Source: Pseudomonadota bacterium (lineage in GTDB: Bacteria; Pseudomonadota; Alphaproteobacteria; Rhizobiales; Xanthobacteraceae). From it: 14,796 nt of DNA. How positions within the stretch are numbered: position 1 is the stretch's first letter; the number at the start of each line of letters is the position of its first letter. Below, in pieces: positions 7,072 through 14,110 of the stretch. Location of the stretch: assembly GCA_023392205.1 (NCBI GenBank), contig JAEVZN010000474.1, positions 1-14,796 on the forward strand. The letters run 5' to 3'. The notes beneath the pieces are model-generated. The model was not told where the DNA came from. It made no database searches and saw only the letters and a list, made by a program, of their open reading frames with translations. The position numbers and the translations under genes are program-made.

Positions 7072-8505
7072 TCACGCGCGGATATCCGGCGCCAGTTCGC
7101 CGATGCACCTGAGATCATTCAGGAAGGCGGCATATTCGCGCTGTTTGCTCGCGGCATCCGGCAGCCGCAGTAGATACGAGGGGTGCACGGTGACAAAGCC
7201 CTGGTATTGCGGAAAATCAAGCGGCCCGCGCAACTTCGTGACAGCGATGGCGCGGCCCGCCAGCGACTGTGCCGCCGTCGCGCCCAGAGCCACCACGAGG
7301 CGCGGCCTGATCGCGTCGAGTTCTCCCTCGAGCCAGAACCGGCAGGCGCGGATTTCGCCGGCGTCAGGCCGCTTGTGCAACCGCCGCTTTCCGCGCGGCT
7401 CGTATTTGAAATGCTTCACCGCATTGGTGACGTAGGCGCGTGCGCGGTCGAGCCCGGCCTCGGTCAGGGCGCGGTCGAACAATTGCCCGGCCGGGCCGAC
7501 GAAGGGGTGTCCTGCCAGGTCTTCATGATCGCCGGGCTGTTCGCCGACAAAGACGACCGGTGCATCCGGCGGGCCTTCGCCGAACACTGTCTGGGTCGCA
7601 TCCTTGTAGAGCGGGCAACGTTGACAGGTCTGCGCCTGTCTCTGCAGCGCAGGCAACGAACCTTCCGCGTTCATGGCCGAAACCTCCCCATTCTGCCGCC
7701 GCTGTGCAATCCGTTCGGCAAATTTCGCAGGGCGGTCGGCGTCCAGTTCGAGCATTCCGGAGACACGCTGCTCCGCTTGCAGGACCATGTCCGGAATCAG
7801 CGCCGTTTCCGGCATGTTGTGCCAGTAACGGCGCGGCATGTGTCCGGTCATGGATTTCAGTCGCAACCGTGCCGGGTTGAAGGTTGTGCGATAATAGGCG
7901 AGCCACAATTCGTCGAGGACGGCATCGCTATGGTCGTCCGGTTTCTCGGATGGCGGGAGGAAGGCAAGTGTGCGGTCCTGCCAGATCGCGCCGCCGCGCG
8001 GGGTTGCGATCATCCAGTCCATATTGGCGAAGCGGTCGGTAAAAAATGGAACCGCACGTTTGAGAATATGATGGCGCGGTTCGAACCAGGCGGTGAAGAA
8101 GCAGTGTCCGTCCGTGCGACGCTCCTTGAAGCGCAGAAAGGCATGCATCTTGTGGATGTCGCGCCGCACCGCATGCGCATAGCCGGTCAACCGCGCGATG
8201 CAGGGATCGGAGGCCCGGTCGGAGAGGTCGCGCTCGCCGTGGTGAATGCGCCAGAGAACGGAATAGAGCAGGGCGAAGCGATCGTCTGCACTATGGCAGA
8301 TGGCATCCCGCATCAGTGCCACGAATCCGCGCGGGACCGACATTGCGAAGTCTGTGCCAGTTGCGGGAAGCGGCGGAAGAAGTCCGCTATCGTCGTGCGA
8401 TGTGAAAACGATCTCGTTCGGCGACAGGTTCAGCGCGAGGCAGGATTTCGCGGCCTCCCTGAACTCGACGTCACCCGCGTCCGCGGCCAGCGGCACCGAA
8501 AACAT
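7072..8505 (-). CDS. UdgX family uracil-DNA binding protein with N-terminal DUF4130 domain
   Basis: Fusion of two DNA-repair-associated parts, 477 residues. Residues about 1-265 match the DUF4130 family, found linked to radical SAM repair proteins and of unknown reaction. Residues about 285-470 are a family 4-like uracil-DNA glycosylase domain of the UdgX type: CQRCPLY (Cys294, Cys297), GEQPGDHEDLAGHPFVGPAG (321-340), the R-loop KRRLHKRP (373-380) and HPSYLLR (441-447). In studied UdgX proteins the His of the KRRIH-type loop (His377 here) bonds covalently to uracil-containing single-stranded DNA. A third iron-sulfur cysteine is likely Cys388; a fourth is not obvious, as the VVALG segment has Ala406. 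It starts 5 bases after the radical SAM gene, so the two form an operon, probably under LexA. Confidence 0.92.
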   Translation of the reverse strand: MFSVPLAADAGDVEFREAAKSCLALNLSPNEIVFTSHDDSGLLPPLPATGTDFAMSVPRGFVALMRDAICHSADDRFALLYSVLWRIHHGERDLSDRASDPCIARLTGYAHAVRRDIHKMHAFLRFKERRTDGHCFFTAWFEPRHHILKRAVPFFTDRFANMDWMIATPRGGAIWQDRTLAFLPPSEKPDDHSDAVLDELWLAYYRTTFNPARLRLKSMTGHMPRRYWHNMPETALIPDMVLQAEQRVSGMLELDADRPAKFAERIAQRRQNGEVSAMNAEGSLPALQRQAQTCQRCPLYKDATQTVFGEGPPDAPVVFVGEQPGDHEDLAGHPFVGPAGQLFDRALTEAGLDRARAYVTNAVKHFKYEPRGKRRLHKRPDAGEIRACRFWLEGELDAIRPRLVVALGATAAQSLAGRAIAVTKLRGPLDFPQYQGFVTVHPSYLLRLPDAASKQREYAAFLNDLRCIGELAPDIRA

Positions 8506-8510
8506 CGCGG

Positions 8511-9758
8511 TTAGCCGAACAGCGAAAGCTGGGCGGGCTGCTTTCGCACAAAGCGCTCGCGCAAGCGCATGTCGTCCAGCGCACGCGGCCTGTGATCGGG
8601 GGTGACAATAAACTCCCTTGCGCGCGAGATCGCCCCGGTCAGCCGTGCGATATCCGCCAGCCGCAATACGCCGGACCGGCGCGATGCGATGATGCGGTCG
8701 ACGCTGCGCGTGCCGAGACCGGGGACGCGAAGCAGGCTTTCGCGCTCGGCCAGATTCACATCGACCGGAAAAAGTTCGCGATGCGCCAGCGCATAGGCAA
8801 GCTTGGGGTCGATCTCGAGATCGAGCATCCCGCCGGTCATGGCACGGGAGATGTCCGGCAACGAGAAGCCGTAAAAGCGCAGCATCCAGTCGGCCTGATA
8901 CAGCCGGTGTTCGCGCAGCAACGGCGCCGGCACCGTGGCAAGCTTTTGCGATGGATGGCCGGTCGGGGAGAAAGCCGAATAATAGACGCGCTTCAGCGAG
9001 TAGGATGCATAGAGCGAACCGGCGGCGCCAAGGATGGTTTGATCGGGCGCTCCGTCGGCACCGACAATCATTTGTGTCGACTGACCGGCAGGCGCAAAGG
9101 CAGGCGGCCTGGCCTTGCCGATATGTCCGCGCCGAACCGCGCGGTCCTCTTTGGCGGCATCGATCTTCAGGCGGGTCGACGCCATGCCCTTGCGGATCGA
9201 TATGACATTCTTCTCCGGTGCCAGATCCTTCAGCGCGCTATCGGTCGGCAATTCGATATTCATCGACAAGCGGTCGGCATAACGGCCGGCCTGTGCGATC
9301 AGGTCTTCACTCGCGCCGGGAATCGTCTTGAGATGGATATAGCCGCGAAAACCATGCTGCTCGCGCAGCACTTGCGCCGCGCGCACCATATCCGCCATCG
9401 TATCGTCTTCGGAACGGGCGATGCCCGACGACAGAAACAGCCCCTCGATGCAGTTGCGGCGGTACAGATCGAGCGTGAGCGTCACCACTTCATCGACCGT
9501 GAAGCGGGCGCGGCGTACCTCGCTCGATCTGCGGCTTATGCAATACGCGCAATCGTAGATGCAGAAATTCGTCAGCAGGATTTTCAGAAGCGACACACAC
9601 CGGCCGTCCGGTGTGTAGGCATGGCAGATGCCGGCGGTCACGGACCCCATCCCGCCCCCGCGCGCATTGCGTTTGGTGCCGCCGGACGAAGCGCAAGAGG
9701 CGTCGTATTTCGCGGCATCGGCCAGAATTTCCAGCTTCTGCAATAACGATAGGGCCAT
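8511..9758 (-). CDS. Putative DNA modification/repair radical SAM protein
   Basis: Radical S-adenosylmethionine enzyme of 415 residues, belonging to the family that occurs next to DUF4130/UdgX genes and is thought to act on DNA damage; the reaction is not known. The cluster-binding motif is CIYDCAYC (Cys66, Cys70, Cys73), i.e. CxxxCxxC, with a preceding conserved GGGMGSVTAGICHAYTPDGR stretch. The C-terminal part has a helix-hairpin-helix DNA-binding motif (VPGLGTRSVDRII). I chose ATG 9758 (MALSLLQKLEILADAAKYD), the family N-terminus, rather than ATG 9827. The longer form would read through the LexA box as an odd EQNTN peptide. It is the first gene of a two-gene operon with the UdgX fusion. 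Confidence 0.9.
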   Translation of the reverse strand: MALSLLQKLEILADAAKYDASCASSGGTKRNARGGGMGSVTAGICHAYTPDGRCVSLLKILLTNFCIYDCAYCISRRSSEVRRARFTVDEVVTLTLDLYRRNCIEGLFLSSGIARSEDDTMADMVRAAQVLREQHGFRGYIHLKTIPGASEDLIAQAGRYADRLSMNIELPTDSALKDLAPEKNVISIRKGMASTRLKIDAAKEDRAVRRGHIGKARPPAFAPAGQSTQMIVGADGAPDQTILGAAGSLYASYSLKRVYYSAFSPTGHPSQKLATVPAPLLREHRLYQADWMLRFYGFSLPDISRAMTGGMLDLEIDPKLAYALAHRELFPVDVNLAERESLLRVPGLGTRSVDRIIASRRSGVLRLADIARLTGAISRAREFIVTPDHRPRALDDMRLRERFVRKQPAQLSLFG

Positions 9759-9770
9759 GCCACACCGTGA

Positions 9771-9785
9771 GTTCGTGTTTTGTTC
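9771..9785 (-). promoter_or_regulatory. LexA (SOS) box, alphaproteobacterial type
   Basis: GTTC at 9771-9774 and GTTC at 9782-9785 are separated by exactly 7 bases (GTTCGTGTTTTGTTC); on the - strand this reads GAAC-N7-GAAC. That direct repeat is the established LexA operator of Alphaproteobacteria. It lies 12 bases upstream of the radical SAM ATG. A possible promoter just ahead on the - strand is TTGCAC (9814-9809), an 18-base spacer and TAAAAG (9790-9785), so bound LexA would block it. The placement in front of DNA repair genes makes chance unlikely. Confidence 0.75.
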
Positions 9786-9817
9786 TTTTAATGGCAGAGG
9801 CCGGCGCTGTGCAATGT

Positions 9818-9833
9818 GGAACTTCATTGTTCC
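9818..9833. other. Inverted repeat GGAAC-N6-GTTCC
   Basis: A perfect 5-base inverted repeat with a 6-base spacer in the divergent region, just upstream of the candidate -35 element of the repair operon. It resembles the GAAC/GTTC halves of LexA sites, but the spacing fits neither the alphaproteobacterial direct repeat (N7) nor the Gram-positive palindrome (N4). Function is unknown. Confidence 0.3.
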
Positions 9834-9952
9834 GTCTGAGGCGGACTTCGCTTAAGCCTTGGACTTCGACACCCGTCACAATGGCTCCGCACGCCACTTC
9901 AGTTGCCGCGTGTGCTATGCTTGAGCGAGTTTGCAGTTTTGACTGGAACATC

Positions 9953-10411
9953 ATGCATTCGGAAATATCGGCCGGCTTTATCCGACTGGTTGCGACGATC
10001 GCCCTTCTCGTTTTTTTCGCCTGTGACGGGTTCGCGCAACAGCGTAGTCTGGATGACGGGTTCCGTTCGCCCTCGGGCAACATCCATTGCCAGCACTTTC
10101 ACTGGATTTCCACCCTCCGCTGCGATCTCAAACAGATCAGCGGGCGGCCGCTCCCAAGGCCGAGCAAGTGCGACATGGAGTTCGGCCAGGCGTTCGAGGT
10201 CTTCGGAAAGAAGCCTTTTGCCGGCCCCATCTGCCATGGCGATACCGTTCTCAGTGACGAATTGCCGGTTCTGCCCTATGGCGAGCGCTGGGCACGCGGC
10301 GACTTTGTCTGCCAGTCCGAACGCACGGGCGTGTCGTGCCGCAATCTGCTGGGGGCAGGGTTCGATCTGTCGCGTGCGACGCAGCGGGTCGTCGGGCACA
10401 AGCCCGTATAA
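9953..10411 (+). CDS. Small secreted cysteine-rich protein, DUF6636-like
   Basis: A 152-residue protein of unknown function, probably exported. Residues 9-28 form a hydrophobic signal peptide (RLVATIALLVFFACDGFAQQ region) with likely cleavage after Ala28. The mature part starts with the pattern FRSPSGNIHC, which I recognise from DUF6636-type secreted proteins. It has six cysteines (46, 57, 73, 94, 120, 129), enough for three disulfides, and the late motif FVCQSERTGVSCRN. I chose ATG 9953 because the signal peptide follows it directly; ATG 9917 or earlier starts in the same frame would put charged, non-signal sequence in front. It diverges from the repair operon and converges on the amidase gene with 23 bases between. 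No link to either neighbour is evident. Confidence 0.75.
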   Translation: MHSEISAGFIRLVATIALLVFFACDGFAQQRSLDDGFRSPSGNIHCQHFHWISTLRCDLKQISGRPLPRPSKCDMEFGQAFEVFGKKPFAGPICHGDTVLSDELPVLPYGERWARGDFVCQSERTGVSCRNLLGAGFDLSRATQRVVGHKPV

Positions 10412-10434
10412 GCGCGCATGCGGGGCAGCCCGGA

Positions 10435-11373
10435 TCAGTCGATCAGGGCTTTTGCCAGCATGACATGGACCCCCTTGCTGCCGTTGACCACCTGGGTCAT
10501 GCGCAGGTCGGCTGCAAGGCTGCAAAGCGTGTAGGCGTCTTCCTTTGACAGCTTCGTTCTTGCACAGATCTCGGCGATCATGTCGCGCAAGGCAATGACC
10601 ACGCAGCGGTCAAGATCCGGATCGAAGGCCATCGTGACAAGATGGGTCGGCGTTTCAGCAAACGGCCATTCGCGCTTGAGGTCGGGCCGCAGATGAAGCT
10701 CGAATGTCCCGGTCAGGCCGGTCTCGATCGCGGTCAGGCAGACTTCGCCGTCGCCCTGGACACCGTGACCGTCACCGACCGAAAACAACGCCTCGTCGAC
10801 TTGAACCGGCAGATACAATGTCGTGCCGGCAACCAGTTCCTTGTTGTCGATGTTACCGCCGTTGCGTGCCGGCGGGATGGACGAGGTCGCGCCGGCTTCG
10901 GCAGGTGCGACACCCATCACGCCGAAAAACGGCCGCAGCGGAACTTCCAGGCCCCATGGCAAACGCCCGACATTGCGCTCGCGATCAAGCGGAATATGGA
11001 TCAGGCGCTCGCTTGCAAAGTCATCCGGGAGCGCGCCTGTGCCGGGGCGGATCAGATTGTAACCCCAGTCGTAGGGCAGCTCGATCGCGCCAATGCGCAC
11101 TTCCAGCACATCGCCCGGCTTGGCGCCGCGCACCGCGACCGGACCGGTGCAGATATGCGGCCCGAACTTGTGCGGCACTGAGGCGTGAATTGCAGGGAGT
11201 GCATCAGGAATTGTCAGGCCCGTGTCGTGCCCCGGCAAATGGCCCGGTCCGCCGGAGACGCTCGTGATCGTGACGCTGTCGCCGCTGTCGATGGTCAAAA
11301 CCGGCGTGAGAGCGTTATCGAAATAACCCCAATGAACGGTGTCGGGTGTTGCGTCCAGTCGATGATGCGCCAT
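10435..11373 (-). CDS. Acetamidase/formamidase family protein
   Basis: Cytoplasmic hydrolase of the FmdA/AmdA family, 312 residues, which releases ammonia from small amides such as formamide or acetamide. Family stretches are present: GGPGHLPGHDTGLTIPDALP near the N-terminus, HICTGPVAVRGAKPGDVLEV, GGNIDNKELVAGTTLYLPV and FSVGDGHGVQGDGEV. The length is typical. I prefer ATG 11373 (MAHHRLD) to the TTG at 11379. It lies 82 bases downstream of the TetR gene on the same strand and is probably the last gene of the oxygenase cluster, where it could remove an amide group from a pathway intermediate; that link is inference. The exact substrate is unknown. Confidence 0.9.
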   Translation of the reverse strand: MAHHRLDATPDTVHWGYFDNALTPVLTIDSGDSVTITSVSGGPGHLPGHDTGLTIPDALPAIHASVPHKFGPHICTGPVAVRGAKPGDVLEVRIGAIELPYDWGYNLIRPGTGALPDDFASERLIHIPLDRERNVGRLPWGLEVPLRPFFGVMGVAPAEAGATSSIPPARNGGNIDNKELVAGTTLYLPVQVDEALFSVGDGHGVQGDGEVCLTAIETGLTGTFELHLRPDLKREWPFAETPTHLVTMAFDPDLDRCVVIALRDMIAEICARTKLSKEDAYTLCSLAADLRMTQVVNGSKGVHVMLAKALID

Positions 11374-11409
11374 GCGCAATAAGTCCCGCTGTTGTCACGC
11401 ACACCATCG

Positions 11410-11423
11410 TCCGGATTGCCGGA
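11410..11423. other. Short inverted repeat between tetR and the amidase gene
   Basis: TCCGG (11410-11414) and CCGGA (11419-11423) form a perfect 5-base dyad with a 4-base loop in the 82-base gap upstream of the amidase. It could be an operator or a weak mRNA hairpin. It is GC-rich and short, so chance cannot be excluded. Confidence 0.25.
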
Positions 11424-11455
11424 AGGAGCAACCCGCATGGGGCGATCGCCGGACC

Positions 11456-12124
11456 TTAAGCCTTGCTGCGTTGCCGGCGCGTGCGCTTTGAAGCGGCTTC
11501 GGGCGCGGTCCGTACGGGCAAATGCGATGCCGTAACGGGATGCGGGCGGTCGGCCTCGCTGAGCAGCATGTCGCAGACGATCTCCACCAGCCGTTCGATA
11601 TCACGCAGGTCGTTGAGTCGGCGGTTGATGACGAAGCCGTCATAAGCCATCAGAAACAGATGCGAGAGAAGGTCGTAATCGACCGAGCGTGTCTCGCCGC
11701 GGGGCAGTGCGCTCTCCAGCATCAGGCGCAGCCGCTGCTCGGCCCAGGCGAGCAGGGGAGAGGGCTTGTTCTCACCGGGATCGGCCGAGGCCAAAGCCTC
11801 CATCAGGCTGTTGGCGAGCCCGATATTCTCCATCGGAATGTCGCGCCAGACCCCAAGCAAGATCGTGCGCAGTTTCTCGCGCGGATCGTCGATCCTGCGC
11901 ACGGCCGCTTCCAGCCGCCACATGCCTTCCTTCTGCCAGGGCTCGACCACGGCATAGAGCAGGTGGAGCTTGGAGGGGAAATACGAATACAGGCTGCTCA
12001 CGCCCGTGCCGGCTTCCTGGGCGATATCGAGGAGGGTCGTGCGGTGATAGCCGCGCTCCGAGAACAGATCGCGGGCGGCGTCGAGAATCGCGTTGCGGAC
12101 GGTTTCTTTCTTGACCTGGACCAC
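11456..12124 (-). CDS. TetR family transcriptional regulator
   Basis: Dimeric one-component regulator of 222 residues, expected to leave DNA on binding a small ligand. The N-terminal domain has the TetR fold signature: AILDAARDLFSERGYHRTTL, then the helix-turn-helix at about residues 30-50 (LLDIAQEAGTGVSSLYSYFP) and the linking SKLHLLYAVVE helix. The ligand domain (60-200) shows no recognisable substrate clue, and the tail is basic (SKRTRRQRSKA). The only reasonable start is the GTG at 12124, with AGG ten bases ahead. It follows the oxygenase beta gene by 39 bases on the same strand, so it may control its own operon, perhaps through the dyad in front of the alpha-subunit gene. Confidence 0.93.
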   Translation of the reverse strand: MVQVKKETVRNAILDAARDLFSERGYHRTTLLDIAQEAGTGVSSLYSYFPSKLHLLYAVVEPWQKEGMWRLEAAVRRIDDPREKLRTILLGVWRDIPMENIGLANSLMEALASADPGENKPSPLLAWAEQRLRLMLESALPRGETRSVDYDLLSHLFLMAYDGFVINRRLNDLRDIERLVEIVCDMLLSEADRPHPVTASHLPVRTAPEAASKRTRRQRSKA

Positions 12125-12147
12125 GCCTGTGCCTGGAAATTCCCGCT

Positions 12148-12160
12148 CGGCCTTCGGCCG
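12148..12160. other. GC-rich hairpin between oxygenase beta and tetR
   Basis: CGGCC (12148-12152) and GGCCG (12156-12160) pair across a 3-base loop, 3 bases after the beta-subunit stop on the - strand, and are followed by the small dyad GGAAATTCC. There is no T tract on the - strand, so this is not a full terminator. It may reduce or separate tetR expression from the oxygenase genes. Confidence 0.3.
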
Positions 12161-12163
12161 CTG

Positions 12164-12649
12164 CTAAATGGGTATCGTCATCGGCGCGTGAACGCCGTCG
12201 CAATTGGAAAGCGCGATCCGTTTGCGGCGGATCCGGAAAGAACCATTCTCCCGCGCAATATGATGGACCTGCCGGCCCGAGTAAATGCGCTGCCGTTCGC
12301 CCTGCAACTCGGTGCACAGAAAGGCGGCGCCCACCTCGAACTCGTCCGCGCCCGCATCTCCCGTCAGCACCTCGATATTGCTGACCATATGCACCGTGCG
12401 CGGCATCGGCGTCAGCACCAGGGCGCGCGCCTCCAGAAGACGTTGCACACGGATCGCAAGGATCGCGTGGTCCTCATAGACGATCGAGGCGATGTTCAGG
12501 GGATCGGTCTGGCCGGGCTTGCTCGGAATCCAGTAGATACCCTGCGGTGCATAAAGGTCGAGCCAGGACTCGAAGGCGCCTTCGTCCAGAAGGCGCGCTT
12601 CTTTCAGGATAAACAATTCGATTTCGCGCATCGTCTCGTAGGGCAGCAT
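12164..12649 (-). CDS. Aromatic-ring-hydroxylating dioxygenase, beta subunit
   Basis: Small subunit of a Rieske non-heme iron oxygenase, 161 residues, the usual size for the family. It has a structural role, forming an alpha3-beta3 hexamer with the catalytic subunit. Family features are the opening helix with EARLLDEGAFESWLDLYAPQG and IYWIP, the middle part MPRTVHMVSNIEVL and the end RIRRKRIALSNCDG. I chose ATG 12649, which overlaps the alpha-subunit stop (TGATG), over the GTG at 12652. The overlap shows tight translational coupling of the two subunits. The start motif and length resemble small subunits of the benzoate/anthranilate group, but the substrate cannot be told. Confidence 0.92.
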   Translation of the reverse strand: MLPYETMREIELFILKEARLLDEGAFESWLDLYAPQGIYWIPSKPGQTDPLNIASIVYEDHAILAIRVQRLLEARALVLTPMPRTVHMVSNIEVLTGDAGADEFEVGAAFLCTELQGERQRIYSGRQVHHIARENGSFRIRRKRIALSNCDGVHAPMTIPI

Positions 12650-13995
12650 CACGCAGCCTCGGCGGTCATGTGTTTCACCCAGGCCTTGAATTGCACCCGC
12701 ATGGGCATCTCGCTGGCGGCGCCGGACAGGCTGCCATTCGCATCACGACTGTCGGTGTCGAGGCCGCGCGAAAAGTCGATCCACGGGCCGGTCTCCGTGG
12801 CCAGTCCGCGCTGGCAGCGTTCGAGCATCTCGACGTCGTCGGAGAAGATCATCGAGGCGGGCGATCCGATCGTCGTCAGGAAGCGCACCGCACGGTGAAA
12901 CATTTCGTCCGGGGCGCCCTTGAGCCGGAAACAATGTACCCGCACCAGTGTGCGATCGACCGACAGCGGAATGGTGACGCGCATCTGCTGGTATTGCGCG
13001 TTGATGATCAGGTTGGGGTAGATGATGTTGTTGAAGCGGTTCATGCCGAGCACGCTGTCGGCGCGCTCCTTGCCGAGTTTTTCGGTGAGGATGGCGCGAT
13101 ATTTCGACGCCACCGGATCCTCGCTCCGGCGGGACAGCACGCCGCTGTCGTAGAAACTCGTCATGTAGGTGTGCCCGCTGTCCATGCCGGCGAGCTGGAT
13201 GCCCTCCCATTCCTGGAAACCGAAGCCGTTGGCCAGCAGCATTTCGCGTGTCTGGTCCTGATCGAGGATCGAGGCATTCGCGGGCGCGCGCCGTGCCGGC
13301 ATCACCGATGAGGAATGCACGAAGGTAGGATGAAAGATGTCCGCGGCATTCTCAAGATGCAGTTTCCAGTTGCCGGCATATTCCAGCGAGAAGCTGGAAT
13401 CGGCGATCTCCACTTCGCCGTCGGGTGCGCGATCGACCAGATTGTCGATGACCTCGGTCATCGGCCCGAGATGTTCGATCAGCGGCGGCGGATTGTCGGA
13501 CAGATTGGCGAAAACGAAGCCGCGATAGCTTTGCACATTGCCGATGCGCTGCATGTGATTCTGTGGATCGTCGATCCTGAAATCTGCCGGATAGCTTTTC
13601 GGATGCGGCACCGAGGCGAGCGAGCCGTCCGGCCGAAACACCCAGGCATGATAGGGGCAACTGAAGGCGCGGCTCGATCCCTGATCGACCATGCACAGCC
13701 GCGCGCCGCGATGCGGACAGCGATTGTGCAGCACATAGATGTTGCCGTCGTGATGCCGGGTCACCAGCACTTCGTATTTCGACAACCGGGTGCGGACGAA
13801 ATCGCCGGGGTTTTTCAACTGGCTTTCATGCGCGACATAGATCCACAGGCGGCCGAATATACGCTCCTGTTCCAGAGCGAAGACCGCCGGGTCGGCATAG
13901 GCGCGGCGATGCACATGATCCGGACGCACCAGAGCGCGGATGTCGTCCACGCCGGGAACGCATGGTTGAACCGCGTCGCTTGTCGTCTGACTCAT
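12649..13995 (-). CDS. Rieske aromatic-ring-hydroxylating dioxygenase, alpha subunit
   Basis: Catalytic large subunit, 448 residues, which adds oxygen to an aromatic substrate using electrons from a separate reductase. The Rieske 2Fe-2S motif is complete: Cys93-x-His95 (CPHRGA) and Cys113-x2-His116 (CPYHAW). The mononuclear iron site is seen as ENAADIFHPTFVH, with the bridging Asp219 and ligands His222 and His227, plus an Asp in FSDDVEML (386 or 387). Stretches such as WIYVAHESQL and NWKLHLENAAD resemble the benzoate/toluate/anthranilate dioxygenase group. ATG 13995 is chosen for the GAGG ribosome binding site ahead; an earlier frame start at 14040 adds atypical sequence. No ferredoxin or reductase gene is in the window. 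It leads the oxygenase-TetR-amidase gene row. Confidence 0.93.
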   Translation of the reverse strand: MSQTTSDAVQPCVPGVDDIRALVRPDHVHRRAYADPAVFALEQERIFGRLWIYVAHESQLKNPGDFVRTRLSKYEVLVTRHHDGNIYVLHNRCPHRGARLCMVDQGSSRAFSCPYHAWVFRPDGSLASVPHPKSYPADFRIDDPQNHMQRIGNVQSYRGFVFANLSDNPPPLIEHLGPMTEVIDNLVDRAPDGEVEIADSSFSLEYAGNWKLHLENAADIFHPTFVHSSSVMPARRAPANASILDQDQTREMLLANGFGFQEWEGIQLAGMDSGHTYMTSFYDSGVLSRRSEDPVASKYRAILTEKLGKERADSVLGMNRFNNIIYPNLIINAQYQQMRVTIPLSVDRTLVRVHCFRLKGAPDEMFHRAVRFLTTIGSPASMIFSDDVEMLERCQRGLATETGPWIDFSRGLDTDSRDANGSLSGAASEMPMRVQFKAWVKHMTAEAA

Positions 13996-14049
13996 GCCTG
14001 TGTCCTCACGCTGGTCATTGGCTGTCGCAGAACGGCGCAACCGACATAG

Positions 14050-14078
14050 AGCGAGTATAAAATCGAATATCGTTCGCT
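14050..14078 (-). promoter_or_regulatory. Candidate promoter and operator dyad of the oxygenase operon
   Basis: AGCGA (14050-14054) and TCGCT (14074-14078) are an outer inverted repeat, and CGAA (14064-14067) with TTCG (14073-14076) is an inner one. On the - strand a good -10 box TATACT (14059-14054) lies inside, about 59 bases before the alpha-subunit ATG; no clear -35 is seen, which fits a regulated promoter. This is the only AT-rich part of the 115-base gap. The TetR protein of the cluster is the obvious candidate to bind here, by inference. Confidence 0.45.
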
Positions 14079-14110
14079 TTTAGACCGCATTGATGCGCTC
14101 CCGGTCACAT

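Noticed and set aside
7183..9746. Long + strand open frames (443 and 384 codons) opposite the UdgX and radical SAM genes
   Set aside because: Their composition is typical of antisense frames and they have no recognisable motifs, while the - strand frames carry complete catalytic motifs.
10412..10434. Terminator between the secreted protein gene and the amidase gene
   Set aside because: It has a short CGCATGCG palindrome but no stem of useful length and no T tract.
11522..14049. Long + strand open frames opposite tetR and the oxygenase genes
   Set aside because: They are shadows of firmly identified genes; no ribosome binding site or domain was seen.
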